Below, one piece after another: positions 9,451 to 21,180 of a DNA stretch of 64,000 nucleotides. The DNA is from Prosopocoilus inquinatus (lineage: Eukaryota; Arthropoda; Insecta; Coleoptera; Lucanidae). The position numbers and the translations under genes were made by a program. The stretch is from positions 26,743,946 to 26,807,945 of the forward strand of contig CM069874.1 of assembly GCA_036172665.1 (NCBI GenBank), in the 5' to 3' direction. How positions within the stretch are numbered: the first letter of the stretch is position 1; every line of letters starts with the position of its first letter. The notes beneath the pieces were generated by a model. That model was given only the letters and a program-made list of their open reading frames with translations. It was not told the DNA's origin and searched no databases.

Positions 9451-10689
9451 TGACCTTCCTTATCTTGGTGCACCCCCAAATAAATTTGCTACTGACTCCC
9501 ATGGAACACTTTGGGAACTACTACATCTGCAGTATCATTCAAAATATTAAAAAATGGCGTTTAGATATTTTTTCATGCGAGAAGCTGTACAGAAAACATC
9601 TATGAATCGCAGTTTATTTTTAATTTGTCTGGATAGTTTATAGTAAGTAAGCTTTAACAACGTGCGTTCAAATACTTTAATGTACGAAGGTGACATTTGG
9701 TCGGTAGATGTTCTCTTCTAATCATAATCAGGTAAAATATATAACAGGAAACTTGAACTTAAAACAATTTTATAATACATACAGTATCGTTACTTGATAT
9801 CAAACCTGTCTTCCCTTTACAAATGTTTTCATTTTAAAAATTACTTTCTCAACGGAAAAAATGAAATTTGGAATTATTCAGTAGAGAATTGCATTATAGA
9901 ATTCCCTAATAAAACAATACTTTGCAGAAACTTTAATCAGAGGTGTAGCCAAGTTTCTTGAGAGCGGTACAGTTTTAATGACAGGTCATGAATGATTAAA
10001 AAAGCGAACAGGTAAAGCTATTGCAGAGGTAACTGATTGAGTCTCATAAGGATTTATTACAATTTTACGAAAAGATTTCCACTGATACCCATCTCATTTA
10101 AGAGAAGATATGTAATAATAAGTCATGGCCAACTGCAAACGTAAGAGTTCTTGAACGCTCTTTGTTAATTAACACGAGAGATTGTTTTACGTTCAAGCTG
10201 GCACTTCGTTGTCTTGACTGGCTGAATAAAGATCTGTAAAAATTAGATTATGCTTTATAAAATTGCTTAAGAACTGTAGATTCAGTTTTTGGATACCAAC
10301 TGTTAGGTCTGGATACTTTCAACACATAAAGTTAAATATTGACCTCTTGATGGCGTGCTTGAAGCTGTATTTTCAACACATTTTAGTCGCATAGTACACT
10401 AGTACAATATAATTTAATCCTATTGTTTTAATTGTACTTTCCAGTTTTAATGAGGAGTTCATGCGATGAGAGATTAAGGAGAGTTCATTGATATACTGAT
10501 CATAGTGCGTGAACTCATGTCGTCCAAAATAGTGCTTCTGACATATAAGTATATTTTATACTGATAATAAATTTAGTCGATATTTTCGGTCCCATATTAA
10601 TTCGGCTACGCTACCCTTAAGCCCTAAAGTATATGTTACTTCTTGATGAAAACCACCATACCAATAAGGCAACGTTACAGTATCATTAA
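9451..10689. other. Non-coding, nothing recognised
   Basis: No supported gene or repeat structure. It may hold decayed flanks of the transposase relics on either side. Scattered open pieces on the - strand around 10590-10680 have no motif I can name. Confidence 0.4.
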
Positions 10690-11066
10690 AAGATACATCT
10701 GTCAGAAAATTGATTGACACTCATTTTTAATTTTATGGTTACATTTGGGAAAGCTACCACTGCCACTATTGCCAACTCGATTAAAGCAAGACTGAAGCAT
10801 TCCGTGAAAACAAGAAGTATCGTCTCCAGAAAACAGTTGATATTCTTGCTGTTGCTAATCACTTTTTCCATAGTAATTTGTTCCTCATTTAGAATTCAGT
10901 CTACTTCTTTCATCGCCTCTTCCAACTTGCATACCTCTAGATTCTTCTGCTAACACGACAGTTTTTCGTATTCGCTTCGTTTTTTTAAATTTGGACGATC
11001 CTTTATACAATAGTTAAACGCCTAAGCTATTGCACGTTTAGTTCCGCCACTAATAACTTTTGGCAT
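10690..11066 (-). pseudogene. Possible transposase N-terminal fragment
   Basis: From an ATG at 11066 the - strand reads MPKVISGGTKRAIA, stop, AFNYCIKDRPNLKKRSEYEKLS, stop. After further breaks it reopens as a 61-codon frame at 10686-10871. The start resembles the basic N-terminal part of some DNA-transposon DNA-binding domains, but I cannot name the family with certainty. A 79-codon frame on the opposite strand overlaps it and is probably its shadow. No catalytic motif is visible downstream. Confidence 0.3.
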
Positions 11067-11949
11067 TTTGACAAGATTATAATAAAAAATATATTTGTTT
11101 TAAGTTACTTTTCACTTTAATTATGCCACTGTAGTCCACGTTATTTACGTATGCACTACATGCACATAACTTAACGAAAAAAAAACATACATTAAAAGTT
11201 TACGGACTTCTCCTTTGAATATCTGTTTCATATTCTGCAGTTATAAGTTAACAATATGGATCTATCAAAATATAATATTTTCAAATTTCGGACACTTCCG
11301 CTTATACCGGAAGTTGCTGTCAACTTTCTTATTTTAAATGAAATACCTCAATTTTTAATGGATTTTTGAAATCTTCGTAAAATTCTAAAAATGTTTTGTG
11401 GAACATTTGATACAAGAAAAATTAACCGTTTCCGAGATATTTTCATTTTTTTTTAATAATTTATGCTTGTAGAACCTTGGTTATGATACTGCCATCTTTG
11501 TGCAACAAAAACCATGATTCGCATTTTTGGCCTGTAATAGGCTACAGTAACATTCTTTCTAATCATGTCCAGTTTTGCACTTAATTGCTTACAGGCTGGT
11601 TGAAAAGTAACTTCTATTCGAACTAATTTCAACTGTCGAAAAGTTATGTTTTTTAAATGGAACGGCTAGTATATTTTTACACCATGTGACTCAGGATTAA
11701 ATGTTCTTTCGTACTGTATTAGTATTCCCTATACCTATCTCTTATAGGTAACCCGTTATCGATGATTTCTTTTTAACACGTAATTTTTTTCCATTTTTCG
11801 GTGTTATTTTTAAATAGTGGGCTATGAAAACTAGAGAAATTATAATTTTTGAAATCATCTGTCTAGTAGGAATTAAAAAAAGAACAATTTAATCGTTATG
11901 AAGAACCAAAAAATGAACAATCAACACAGGCATATTAAAGGTATTTGAT

Positions 11950-11961
11950 GATAAAAAAATC
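11950..11961. repeat. 12-bp target-site duplication, left copy
   Basis: GATAAAAAAATC, repeated exactly at 12604-12615, bounds the second retrozyme-like insertion. Confidence 0.7.
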
Positions 11962-12155
11962 ATGAACATATAAAATAGCGACATCTTACTATCGCTTTTT
12001 GACCTAACATTGCAGTAGGATAGACAAATTGAAGCGGGATTTGCTCCTAATGAGTCCCCCATGCAAGGCGGCCATGGTTGCTGTCAAAGCATAATGAAAG
12101 GATTTTAGAAAAATTTTGTGCAAATCGTTTTTGATTGCAGTGAGAACCTCGAGCA

Positions 12156-12204
12156 GCCTCTGGACAGCTGTTTCAGCCCTGCTTGAGGCTTCTTCAGCAG
12201 AAAC
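12156..12204 (-). ncRNA. Hammerhead ribozyme, apparently intact (Y1)
   Basis: Stem I GUUUCUG with CAGAGGC, core CUGAAGA, stem II AGCCU-CAAGCA-GGGCU with a terminal U-G pair, core GAA, stem III ACAGCUGU, then C. Differences from X1 (C to U in stem I and in stem II) keep the pairing through wobble pairs. Compensatory or pairing-neutral change of this kind suggests selection on structure, though with few copies this is only suggestive. Confidence 0.85.
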
Positions 12205-12503
12205 GTAGCTCGACATTCCCACTGCAGACCAAAAACGACTTGCCCAATTTATTCGTAAATGCAAAAACGATTTGCACAAAATTTTTCTAAAATCCTTTCA
12301 TTATGCTTTGACAGCAAGCATGGCCGCCTTGCATGGGGGACTCATTAGGAGCAAATCCCGCTTCAATTTGTCTATCCTACTGCAATGTTAGGTCAAAAAG
12401 CGATAGTAAGATGTCGCTATTTTATATGTTCATCATTCTTACATCGCAATTGCGAATAAATTGGGCAAGTCGTTTTTGGTCTGCAGTGGGAGTGTCGAGC
12501 TAC

Positions 12504-12552
12504 GTTTCTGCTGAAGAAGCCCCAAGCAGGGCTGAAACAGCTGTCCAGAGGC
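12504..12552 (+). ncRNA. Hammerhead ribozyme, apparently intact (Y2)
   Basis: Plus-strand copy: stem I GTTTCTG at 12504-12510, core CTGAAGA at 12511-12517, stem II AGCCC-CAAGCA-GGGCT at 12518-12533, core GAA at 12534-12536, stem III ACAGCTGT at 12537-12544, cleavage C at 12545, stem I return CAGAGGC at 12546-12552. All consensus core bases are present. Confidence 0.87.
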
Positions 12553-12603
12553 TGCTCGAGGTTCTCACTGCAATCAAAAACGATTTGCACAAAATTTTTC
12601 TAA

Positions 12604-12615
12604 GATAAAAAAATC
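12604..12615. repeat. 12-bp target-site duplication, right copy
   Basis: GATAAAAAAATC, identical to 11950-11961. Confidence 0.7.
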
Positions 12616-13520
12616 GACAATTCAGGAAGTTAATAAAAGAAGTTGTTAATCGAGGAAAATGCGTTATTACTTAGATACAGTGAAAAGTTAATTTTTAATA
12701 TTTCTGATTTATTTATTAGTTTCCATAAAATTTTGTCATACCAAGAATTCTAATACATGCGGCATATGTAAACAAAAAGTTCAGATGATAGATGTGTATT
12801 TAAATATTATCTGTCGGTTTTTAAAATGAATTTGAAATTATGGTCAGAAATTAATTTAAAAGCCTCAGTTTGTTAAATTTTCATAGCACACTATTCAGGA
12901 ATAATACTGAAAAGTGAAAAAATTGATGTGTCAAAGAGAAAATCATGAAAAGAAAGAGAAAGAGTAAGAGATGGGTATAGGGAATGCTAATACAGTTCGA
13001 AAGAACATTTAATTCTGATTCTTATGGTATAAAAGAATACTGGGTGTTCTATTTAAAAAACATGACTTTTCGACAGTTGAAATCATTTCGAATAAAAGAT
13101 ACTTTTCAACCAGCCCGTAAACGATTTTGAGTAAAATTAGGTATGACCTGAAAGTTTATAAGCATAGCCTACTACAGGCCAAAAATTGAAATTATGGCTT
13201 TTGTTACACAAAGATGGCAGCATCATGAACAAGGTACTACAACTTTGAACTTTTTGTTAAAAAATGGAAATATCTCTAAAACGGCTAATTTTTCTTGTAT
13301 CATATATTACACAAAATATTTTTAGAATTTCATGGAGATTTCAGAAATGCAATAAAAAAATGGGGTGTTCCATTTAAAATAAGAAAGTTGACAGCAACTT
13401 CCGGTACAAGCGGAAGTGTCTGAAAGTTGGAAATATTATATTTTAATAGATCATTATCGCTAACTTATAACCGCAAAATATGAAATAGAAATTCAAAGAG
13501 GAAGTCCGTAAACTTTTAAT

Positions 13521-15617
13521 GAATGAGTTGCCTGAATCTCCCTGTATTTTGTCACACAACTTGATTGTTAATTTTTTTTTCAGTTTATTTTTCAGTTTTT
13601 ATTTTCCCGACTGTACGTGTTTGGATATTTTTAAATAATTTACATTTTCATCGTACTGATTTTCCGTGTTGATCTGTAGCTCATCGTAAATAAGTTCCAA
13701 AACAAAATTTACGAGCGGCGAACATTTTTGACTGTCTGCCGAAATGCCGGCAGAGAATTACAACATATCTCTTCCGAGAATTAAATTAGAAATCGTACGA
13801 AGCGGAAACCGTAATGATGAATACTCCCCGGATTTACGGCCACCTCTGACTGTGTCTACCGACTGACGTCACCTATCCTCGTTCGTAAACTGCCAATCCG
13901 GAATCGATTCCCTCTGCCTCTGACAATGCCTCCGTACATAATTAATACCCCATTGTCCAAGGATTTGTCAGCATTCATCGGCTAATGGAAAATTTAGCAA
14001 ATTTTAATTGAAATTATTGATACCGCCCAAGTGTAATTCGACGCTGGGGAATGTTTTTAATTAGCAGAAGCCCTTTCGTATTAATAAAAAAAAGACCAAT
14101 CAACTTTGCCTTCATGGTTTGTTTATCTTGACGATGAAGATTTCAATATTCGGGTGAAATGTTTGTAAAATCGAAGTGAAATCAAATTTATCTGAACTGC
14201 TCCTCCCCGCCACCGATGGCTCAGCTTTCCCACAAATTGCTTGTTAATTAATTATGGCATAGTCAGGTCAACACGGACACGTTAATTATAGTAGCAAATT
14301 GATAGGATCGGAATTAATTAGTAAGTAAATATTAGAAAAGCAAATGATAACACATTGAACAATATTCCTGAGATATTCGGCCATTTCCAAAATTTACCAT
14401 CAGTGTAGGGCCGGGTCGTATCAAAATATTTACACTAAACTATATCCAGTTTTCATCAAGCTTCTATTATATTTATTATTGTAATAGATGTTTGATTATT
14501 GGTCCTAGCAAATTAGCTCGCTCGTTAAATCATCATTTGTTGCAGAATAACTCAATCTATTTTTATCCAAATATTGTACAAAGTATCAAAACCGCGTACG
14601 TTAGAATTTACTTACTTATTCCTCTCACGTAACAAACACAATTTTATGATTGAAAACTTTTACCCTCTAGAATATTCTACATTTGTTGACATCCAGAGTC
14701 CAAGTTAAAATTATTTTTCTTCTGCAGTAGTCTACTCGTTATTTTCACACACACTCAAACTGATTGATTTCCGCCCACGGATAATATCTAACATTCCGTG
14801 TTATATTTCAGAATTTACCAGGCTGAAAATTAAACAGGGCGAACAAAAAGGCCGTCATAATGACGACCGACTTGTTTAGGGTCCACTCACAGATTACCTG
14901 CACGAAATTTGCTCTGGTGGAAAACGGGATGGTCCAAGTATACGCCGATATGATTTTTATTTCCGCGAGCTTCGGATATTAATTTGTTTGGCCAAGCGTT
15001 AAGTTAAATGTTCGGTGAAATAACGGCTCGCTGGTGTTGTTTTATAATTTCAGAACGGACCCGAAATGTAAATAAAATATTCGGAAAAATGCTGAGCGCG
15101 AATCGGTGTAACGTTGAAATTTGTGTAATCTGTTTTCTGTTCTGTCATATTATCCTTAACTCGAAAACTCGAAACAGTTTGACGTCTGTTTTAATCCGAT
15201 AGAGTTCAGGTATAAAAAAAAATCTTATAACACATGTGTACATATGCAAAAAGTCATATACCACAAAATATTGCACAAAGTCTAAGTCATATTAAGACAT
15301 CAAATTTGGAAAATTTGTTCTCCAGATCATATAACAATGTCATGAATGTCGTGTATACCGAAAAATAAAAGAACAAAAACAAATGTACTCAGCTTATTAT
15401 TAAACAACTTATTTTTACTATATTGATTTACATATGTGCGTTGGATTATTTAATAAATAATTAACGTGGGAAAACGATCTTAAATATTTCCTAAAACATT
15501 TTCGATCTTGCTATTACACAGGATGAAGATAAAAAAAAACTGTACGTTTGGCAGGTGATAGAAATCAAAACAAGAAAAAAATTCTAATAAATCCATGTCC
15601 AATACTCAATACAGGAT
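13521..15617. other. Non-coding; 13740-14340 and 14820-15070 of higher complexity
   Basis: No gene supported. The two sub-stretches have more balanced composition, frequent TAATTA-type words and few low-complexity runs, as is common for conserved regulatory DNA of insects. This is a weak compositional impression only. The 64-codon frame at 15008-15202 has no motif. Confidence 0.35.
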
Positions 15618-16553
15618 GTACAGTCATGGACTTTAAAGACGCCCAGGTCTTTACAACCCCTGTCCACTACTTAACCGCTCGACTATATTAATCTAACCGA
15701 CATAAAATTATTTAGGACGGGTACTCTTGCAGCCTTTCCAAGAATTATCTACACGTGTTGGTATCTATTCATGCTTCAATATAATACTGCTTTACACGCC
15801 GTGTTCGCAGATCGGGTTTACTATAGGAAAAACGTTTTATTTTTCATTTTTCTGCTTGCCCTAAAACGTAATAAATATTACGAAAATAATAAATTCCCAT
15901 TAATAACTGAAAAGGTTAGGATATTTATATTTTTACTTTAACAAAATGTCAATCATGTCAGCTAAGAATTGGCGGTATTATGAATTTGATACCTTACCAC
16001 GTTCTTATTCACAATATCTTTGTTTCATGAAAATGTTTGCAGGTTCTTAAAATTTTAAAATTAAAGTTAAAAATGAAAACCTGCTTTTAAGAGAGTGTAT
16101 TTTAAATTGTTTTATTCTACCTATCTATTATCCCTTTTACATTTACAGTAATTGAAGAGTAACTTCTAACTGGTCTAAGTGGCAATTTTGTGTTAAATGT
16201 TTTTTTTTTTGTTAAAACTGCTCCAAATTTTGTTTTTAGTTTTTGGAATTGACTCTATTTACACTTACACCATTAAAAAGTTAGGTACACTCTTTAATTA
16301 AATTGATATTACTTTACTGAAACAGTTTACGTGTATTTACTAACGGAATTTTTGAGTATTGCCATATTTTGTGACAGTGTAAATGATTTTATTTTATTGT
16401 TGTTAATGGAGATTAATGTTTTCTATGGCGGTTTTGGAATTTTTAGAACAACCAGCTTTTTTAATAAAGAATGATTTTTTTCGATAAGTTAAAAATTAAA
16501 ACGTTTTTCCTATAGTGAACTCGATCCGTGGATATGGTGTATATTGGATTCTA

Positions 16554-16855
16554 TACAGTGTGGTGATAAGGTAACGCACCAAGCAAAAATACCCTTAGGG
16601 TTGACTTTTTATTTTTGGCCGGTAAAACCGTCGGTTTTTCCCACTGTACGCCGATAGGAGACTGATTACCTGTTCTCTGAACCAGAATTACGAATTTTTA
16701 CCTGCCAGATGTTTTACAATCCCTATAAAGTATTGGGCATTGTTTAAATTATCCTATATAGTTCTCACTACAACAAAATTAGAAACTTTTGTGTAAACAC
16801 TTTCGGAGAAGAATTAAAATCGTAAGGGTGCCTATTACTTTTGGCCCAGGCTGTA
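16554..16855. mobile_element. MITE with Tc1/mariner-like ends, nested
   Basis: The left end TACAGTGTGGTGATAAGGTA and the inverse of the right end, TACAGCCTGGGCCAAAAGTA, are similar over about 30 bases, and TA lies at both extremities. The length of 302 bp without coding capacity fits a non-autonomous Tc1/mariner-type element sitting in the loop of the larger foldback. Confidence 0.5.
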
Positions 16856-17215
16856 ATTGTGTTAAGACAGATTATCTTAGTATATATAACTAGATGAAAA
16901 ATTTTATAATTTAGTTTAGTTTTGTCTGTGGAAAAGAATAACCTGATTTGAAAGAAAATGCCGCTAGATTTTATTGTTTATTTAACTAGTCCCTAATTTC
17001 AGTTTAAAATTGTAAATCGGTTTCCGGTAGAAAAATAATTTTTTTCTCGGAAAATGTTTTTTTTTTGTAAATAAAAAAAATACCTATATATTTTGTATCG
17101 CATATTAATACACAATTTTCCTTAAAAAAGCATATGAAAGTTTGTTGTACTTAAAAAAAATATAAATTGTTTCGAGATATCATTCTTTACACTTTCAGGT
17201 AATTTATAAAATTAA

Positions 17216-17417
17216 TACACTGAGAAAAATATTAAGGGACACTTTCGTTTAAAAACCGACTCAGCGTACTACTGCAAAATTAACAGTTTAGAATAGTTTT
17301 TCTTACGTCTATCGCTGAAAAAAAAGCATTCTCGTACTGTAAATTTTGCAGGTCAGTACGCTGAGTCGTTTTTTAACACGAATCCGAATAAAGCGTTCGT
17401 ACATTTTTCTCAATGTA
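17216..17417. mobile_element. MITE with TA-flanked inverted repeats, nested
   Basis: TACACTGAGAAAAATATTAA at the left is mirrored by TTTTTCTCAATGTA at the right. Inside is a second strong inverted match, CGACTCAGCGTACT against AGTACGCTGAGTCG. It is about 200 bp long with TA at both ends, so a mariner-type MITE is likely. Confidence 0.65.
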
Positions 17418-17463
17418 GGGTCACTTCCAAAAATTCATTGATAAAAATTTTTAAGATAGTTCC

Positions 17464-17500
17464 GATGAAGGCCAACTAGCCTGGAATACATGTATAAACT
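17464..17500 (+). ncRNA. Decayed hammerhead-like motif
   Basis: CCGATGAAGGCCAACTAGCC followed by TGGAATACATGTAT resembles the pattern CTGATGA-A-GGC-loop-GCC-GAAAC seen in Penelope-type hammerheads, with changes in both core blocks. It is probably an inactive relic. Confidence 0.3.
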
Positions 17501-18639
17501 CTTTTCTAAAACTTTCCTGTTGCCAGACACACAATTTCAGTTATATTTAATCACAATTTTATAAAATTCTGATCGTTGAGAGTCGCTGTTTAAGCTATTC
17601 ACAATTTTATAGTTGTATAAAATTATACTAAAATTAAAATTCTAAAGATTGTTATATCTAATCAGAAAACTTAAAAAATTACTACACTTTTGCGAAATTT
17701 GTATAATATAGAATCCAATATACAATGTGTCCACGGATCTAGGTCACTATAGGAAGACCCTTTAATTTTTCACTTTTCGAAAAAAAAACATTCTTTATAA
17801 AAAGTCTAAAAAATTGCAAAACCGCTATAGAAAATATTAAATTTCCATTAATAACAATGAAATAAAATCATATTTACACTTTCACATAATATGACAATTG
17901 CGTAAATTCACGTAAACTGTTTAAGTCAAGTAATATCAATTTAATTAAAGAGTGTACCTAACTTTTTAATGGTGTAAGTGTAAATAGAGTCAATTCCAAA
18001 AACTAAAAACAAAATTTGGAACAGTTTTAACAAAAAAAAAAAAACAATTTAACACAATATTGGCACTTAGACCAGTTAGAAGTTACTCTTCAATTACTGT
18101 AAATGTAAAAGGGCTAATAGTTACGTAGAATAAAATACTTTAAAATAAACTCTCTTAAAAACAGGTTTTCATTTTTTAACTTCAATTTTAAAATTTTAAG
18201 AACCTGTAAACATTTTCATAAAACTAAGATATTGTGAATGAAAACGTGGTACGGTATCAAATTCATAATACCGCCAATTCCTAGCTGACATGATTGACAT
18301 TTTGTTAAAGTAAAAAGATAAATATCCTAACTTTTTCAGTTATTGATGGGAATTTATTATTTTCGTAAAATTTATTACGTTTTAGGGCAAGCAGAAAAAT
18401 GAAAAATAAAAAGTTTTTCCTATAGTAAACCCGATCTGCGGACACGGCATGTAAAGCAGTATTATATTGAAGCATGAATACATACAAACACGTGTAGATA
18501 ATTCTTGGAAAGGCTGCAAGAGTATCCGTCGTAAATAATTTTGTGTTTTGTTGTTTTGGGGTTGTAAAGACCTGGGCGTCTTTAAAGTCCATGACTGTAC
18601 AAGCTAATGGCCACCGTACGAAATCCGGTTTCGCCGATA

Positions 18640-18755
18640 ACGTCAACTTTCTTATTATTTTAAATAGAATGGCCTATTTTTTTATGTATTTGGAATCTAC
18701 AGATTATTGTGCCTCTGAATATGTATTACTTGGTAACTTTGATTTCTTACCTTAG
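18640..18755 (+). repeat. Fragment of the 44.4-kb foldback family
   Basis: CCGGTTTCGCCGATAACGTCAACTTTCTTATT, then AATAGAATGGCC and AATCTACAGATTATTGTGCC, parallels 44525-44640 in the same order. It appears to be one truncated arm of that family. Confidence 0.5.
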
Positions 18756-19480
18756 TACCTACCTTAATAAATTGCTTAATTTAATGGAAATTAAAATAAA
18801 TTAATTGGCTTCCACTGCCGACGTTTTTGTTTTAAATAATGTAATATAATTGTTAACCGTTTAATGTTTGGCAGTGTCCTTATTTTAGGCATTGTTGATT
18901 AGTTTTACTCCAACTTTTGTTAGCCAAAGAGAACCTACATCGCAATATTAAATTAAATTAATTATTCTTTGTATATATAGTGGATCAATTCATATTATTA
19001 TTATTATTATATTTTTTAAGAGGTAATAAAAAAAATTTCGCTTTTTGTGATAAGAACACAATTCCACGGCAATGTTAACTTCAGAGACAGCTTTTCATCT
19101 TAATTGTGTAATTCTTTAAAGATGATTAGAAAAAATAATAAATTTAATATTTTTTGTGTTTATTTACTTTTAACTTTGTTCAAAAAATGTACATTTAATT
19201 TCTTTTTATTTGAACTAAACAGTATGTACATGTTTAAGTAAATAACATATTCATTAATTGTCAATTAAATTGGATTATAATGTTTAAATCTTTTGTACGT
19301 TCATTATTATTTATTGACATCGATTTATTATAAGAAGTATTTTCTCTTTATAATTCTTCTTTCTCTAAAGAATGCATACTTACAAAAAGAAAAAATATCT
19401 AGATCAATTACATCCAGCAATTGAAAAAATCAAGTACCCATTACATTGACATTGTGCCTTATGACGCATTTACTTCTAAA
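18756..19480. other. Very AT-rich non-coding stretch
   Basis: Low-complexity AT-rich DNA with a short TAT microsatellite near 18990-19005. No gene or element is recognised. Confidence 0.5.
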
Positions 19481-21180
19481 GAGGTAAAGCAATGAAACGA
19501 ATCACAGAGGAGTTGTTATTTTCCCAAAGGAAAAGAAGAGCAATACTTAGTGTATTTCAGAAGCAGGGTCGCTTGTTTCATCGAAGACTATAATTTGAAG
19601 AAGAACTGCATAACTGTGCCCGCTCAGTGGAGCCGCTCAGTGGAGACGGCATGGGGGAATTCAAAAGGTGTTACAATTAAGGGCGCCACCAAGCAACGGT
19701 TACGCAAACCACAAGTATCGGTGATACACGGCCGGAAAAATGTATCCCTCTTTGTCCCCGGAAGAAACAATCCCCAGGACCCACTTCTCCGTTGGTATAC
19801 CCCAAGAAGCAATTGTTACGGAAAACAAAAGAAGGGATATCCCAATGGTGATCTTTCAGACCCCTCCCTAAATGTATACGTCCCAGCAAAAGTAAATAAC
19901 ATCTAGTTAGGCTCAAAATAAATCGATGTATATTAAATAAATATGCATAACCCTAATTGCGGCAATCGATCATAAACCTATTCAAATTAAATTACACGGC
20001 CCAAACCGAAGGGCAAAGGCGCATCGACGTGAGTACTCTTATGCTTGCATACAATCTTAAGCAAAATAGAATACCTAAATTAAAAGCGTTAAGCGCACTG
20101 GCCGAAATGGTTAATAAAGGCAAGACAGTTAAATGCAAATTGGAGAAACTCTCCAAACTACGTAACATTTTCGCTCTCTGAATGAGCCAAGAACCATTAA
20201 CAGTTAACATAAAAAATATAAATATGAAATGCAAGTGAAATATGAAAGACAAAACAGTGTAGCTATGACTCTATAAATGTAATTAAAAAAAAACCCTGAC
20301 TTCGTTGCCCAACAATCAGAGCATCCCTCCCCGCTTAATTTGTCGCCGAAAACTCCTGTAAGCTCAATCTAGTCTTCGCCACTGGCAAAATGCACGATCG
20401 TGGGAGGGTAAGATGTACACATTCCGAAGGGCGAGAAGAAAAGTTGGAATAATCTTACTTAGAACTCCTGCGGAACGGGGAGCCAATAGAGTGGCTGCGA
20501 CAGTCCAAAACGGTAACGGTAGTAGCTTTTTTCTCCCAGCAAAAACACGTGGAAAATGTAAAGACTTTCGGAGTTTAAACGACGCTCGCGTGGATGGGCG
20601 GACGGCAAACACCCTGCGTCGATTTGGCCGGTGAAAATCTATCCCGTGCTACTTGCTATAAAGGAGTGGAATTAATGATAAAGAAATAATAAACGCACGT
20701 GGAAAACAATAAAGTAACAACATGGAAGAACAAAATGGCACTTACCATGCGGATGAAATGCAAATCCGAAAAAGGGTTTTCGCGTCCACCAAAACCACAT
20801 AGAAATGGCTCCCAACTTGTCGGGACAACAATTAATGAAGTGAGTGCATCCATACAGAACGGTAGGGTCACAGACACAGTAAAATTATTACCGAAAACAG
20901 CCCCAGTGCTTTTCAGACACACCTGCACCATCTCGATGCCCGCGGTCAGGAAGAAGGAAAGAGAGATGTGCCCCGATCGAATAATTGCCCAGCAACAACC
21001 AACAACGTCCTTAACAGGCATGCACAAAGGCAGGCCTACCCGACCCTAAGGGTTACAGCGAAATATGAACGACAACATCTCATATCAAAGTCCAGAAAGT
21101 CCAGGCATGATAGAGTTAGTAGCAAATTATTGGTCTCAATATTAATTTGGATAGTTAAATTGTACCTTCCTAGACATTAA
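19481..21180. other. Unassigned block with higher G+C and few stops on both strands
   Basis: This 1.7-kb block stands out from its AT-rich surroundings. It has several overlapping frames of 60-123 codons on both strands (for example 19550-19906, 20413-20634 and 20699-21049 on +, and 20656-21027 on -). The plus-strand frames follow each other in different reading frames and are rich in Lys, Arg and Pro. I find no known domain. The block may be the decayed interior of a mobile element or a former coding insert. Openness on both strands can also arise from base composition alone, so I do not call a gene. Confidence 0.4.

Larger units (their letters stand above)
11962..12603. mobile_element. Retrozyme-like element, head-to-head dimer (copy Y)
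   Basis: A 642-bp insertion flanked by 12-bp duplications. The left 300 bp are one unit on the - strand. The right 342 bp are the same 311-bp unit on the + strand plus about 31 bases of terminal redundancy, as AAACGATTTGCACAAAATTT occurs near both its ends. Redundancy beyond one unit again points to a circular template. The outer ends are the same two sequences as in copy X (..GCTATTTTATATGTTCAT and ..GCACAAAATTTTTCTA), but the element lies in the opposite orientation and its internal inversion point differs. Each half carries an intact-looking hammerhead. No protein is encoded. Confidence 0.8.
11191..13520. mobile_element. Long foldback element with arms of about 750 bp
   Basis: ATTAAAAGTTTACGGACTTC at the left end is matched by GAAGTCCGTAAACTTTTAAT at the right, and the inverted match continues with about 80-85 percent identity to roughly 11950 and 12640. 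The arms include the sub-motif ACACTTCCG..CGGAAGT and a segment CAACTTTCTTATTTTAAAT that is shared with the foldback at 44398-45422 and with a fragment at 18640-18750. This suggests one superfamily. The loop is occupied by the retrozyme-like insertion at 11962-12603. There is no coding region and no clear target duplication. A transcript through it would form a very long hairpin. Confidence 0.7.
15618..18600. mobile_element. Three-kb foldback with arms of about 900 bp
   Basis: GTACAGTCATGGACTTTAAA at the left end is mirrored exactly by the sequence ending in CATGACTGTAC at 18600. The inverted match runs inward over 15618-16555 and 17706-18600 and includes a long run around ACTATAGGAAAAACG and GGCGGTATTATGAATTTGATACC. 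The left arm has a short extra piece near 15660-15710. The 113-codon frame at 18305-18646 on the - strand lies wholly inside the right arm and has no domain, so I treat it as chance. The centre (16556-17705) contains at least two younger MITEs. Confidence 0.75.

Noticed and set aside
18305..18646. 113-codon - strand frame
   Set aside because: It lies inside one arm of the 15618-18600 foldback and has AT-driven composition and no domain.
19550..19906. 118-codon + strand frame with many Lys and Arg
   Set aside because: Overlapping frames on the other strand are almost as long, no motif is recognised, and there are no splice or neighbour signals. Kept only as part of an unassigned block.
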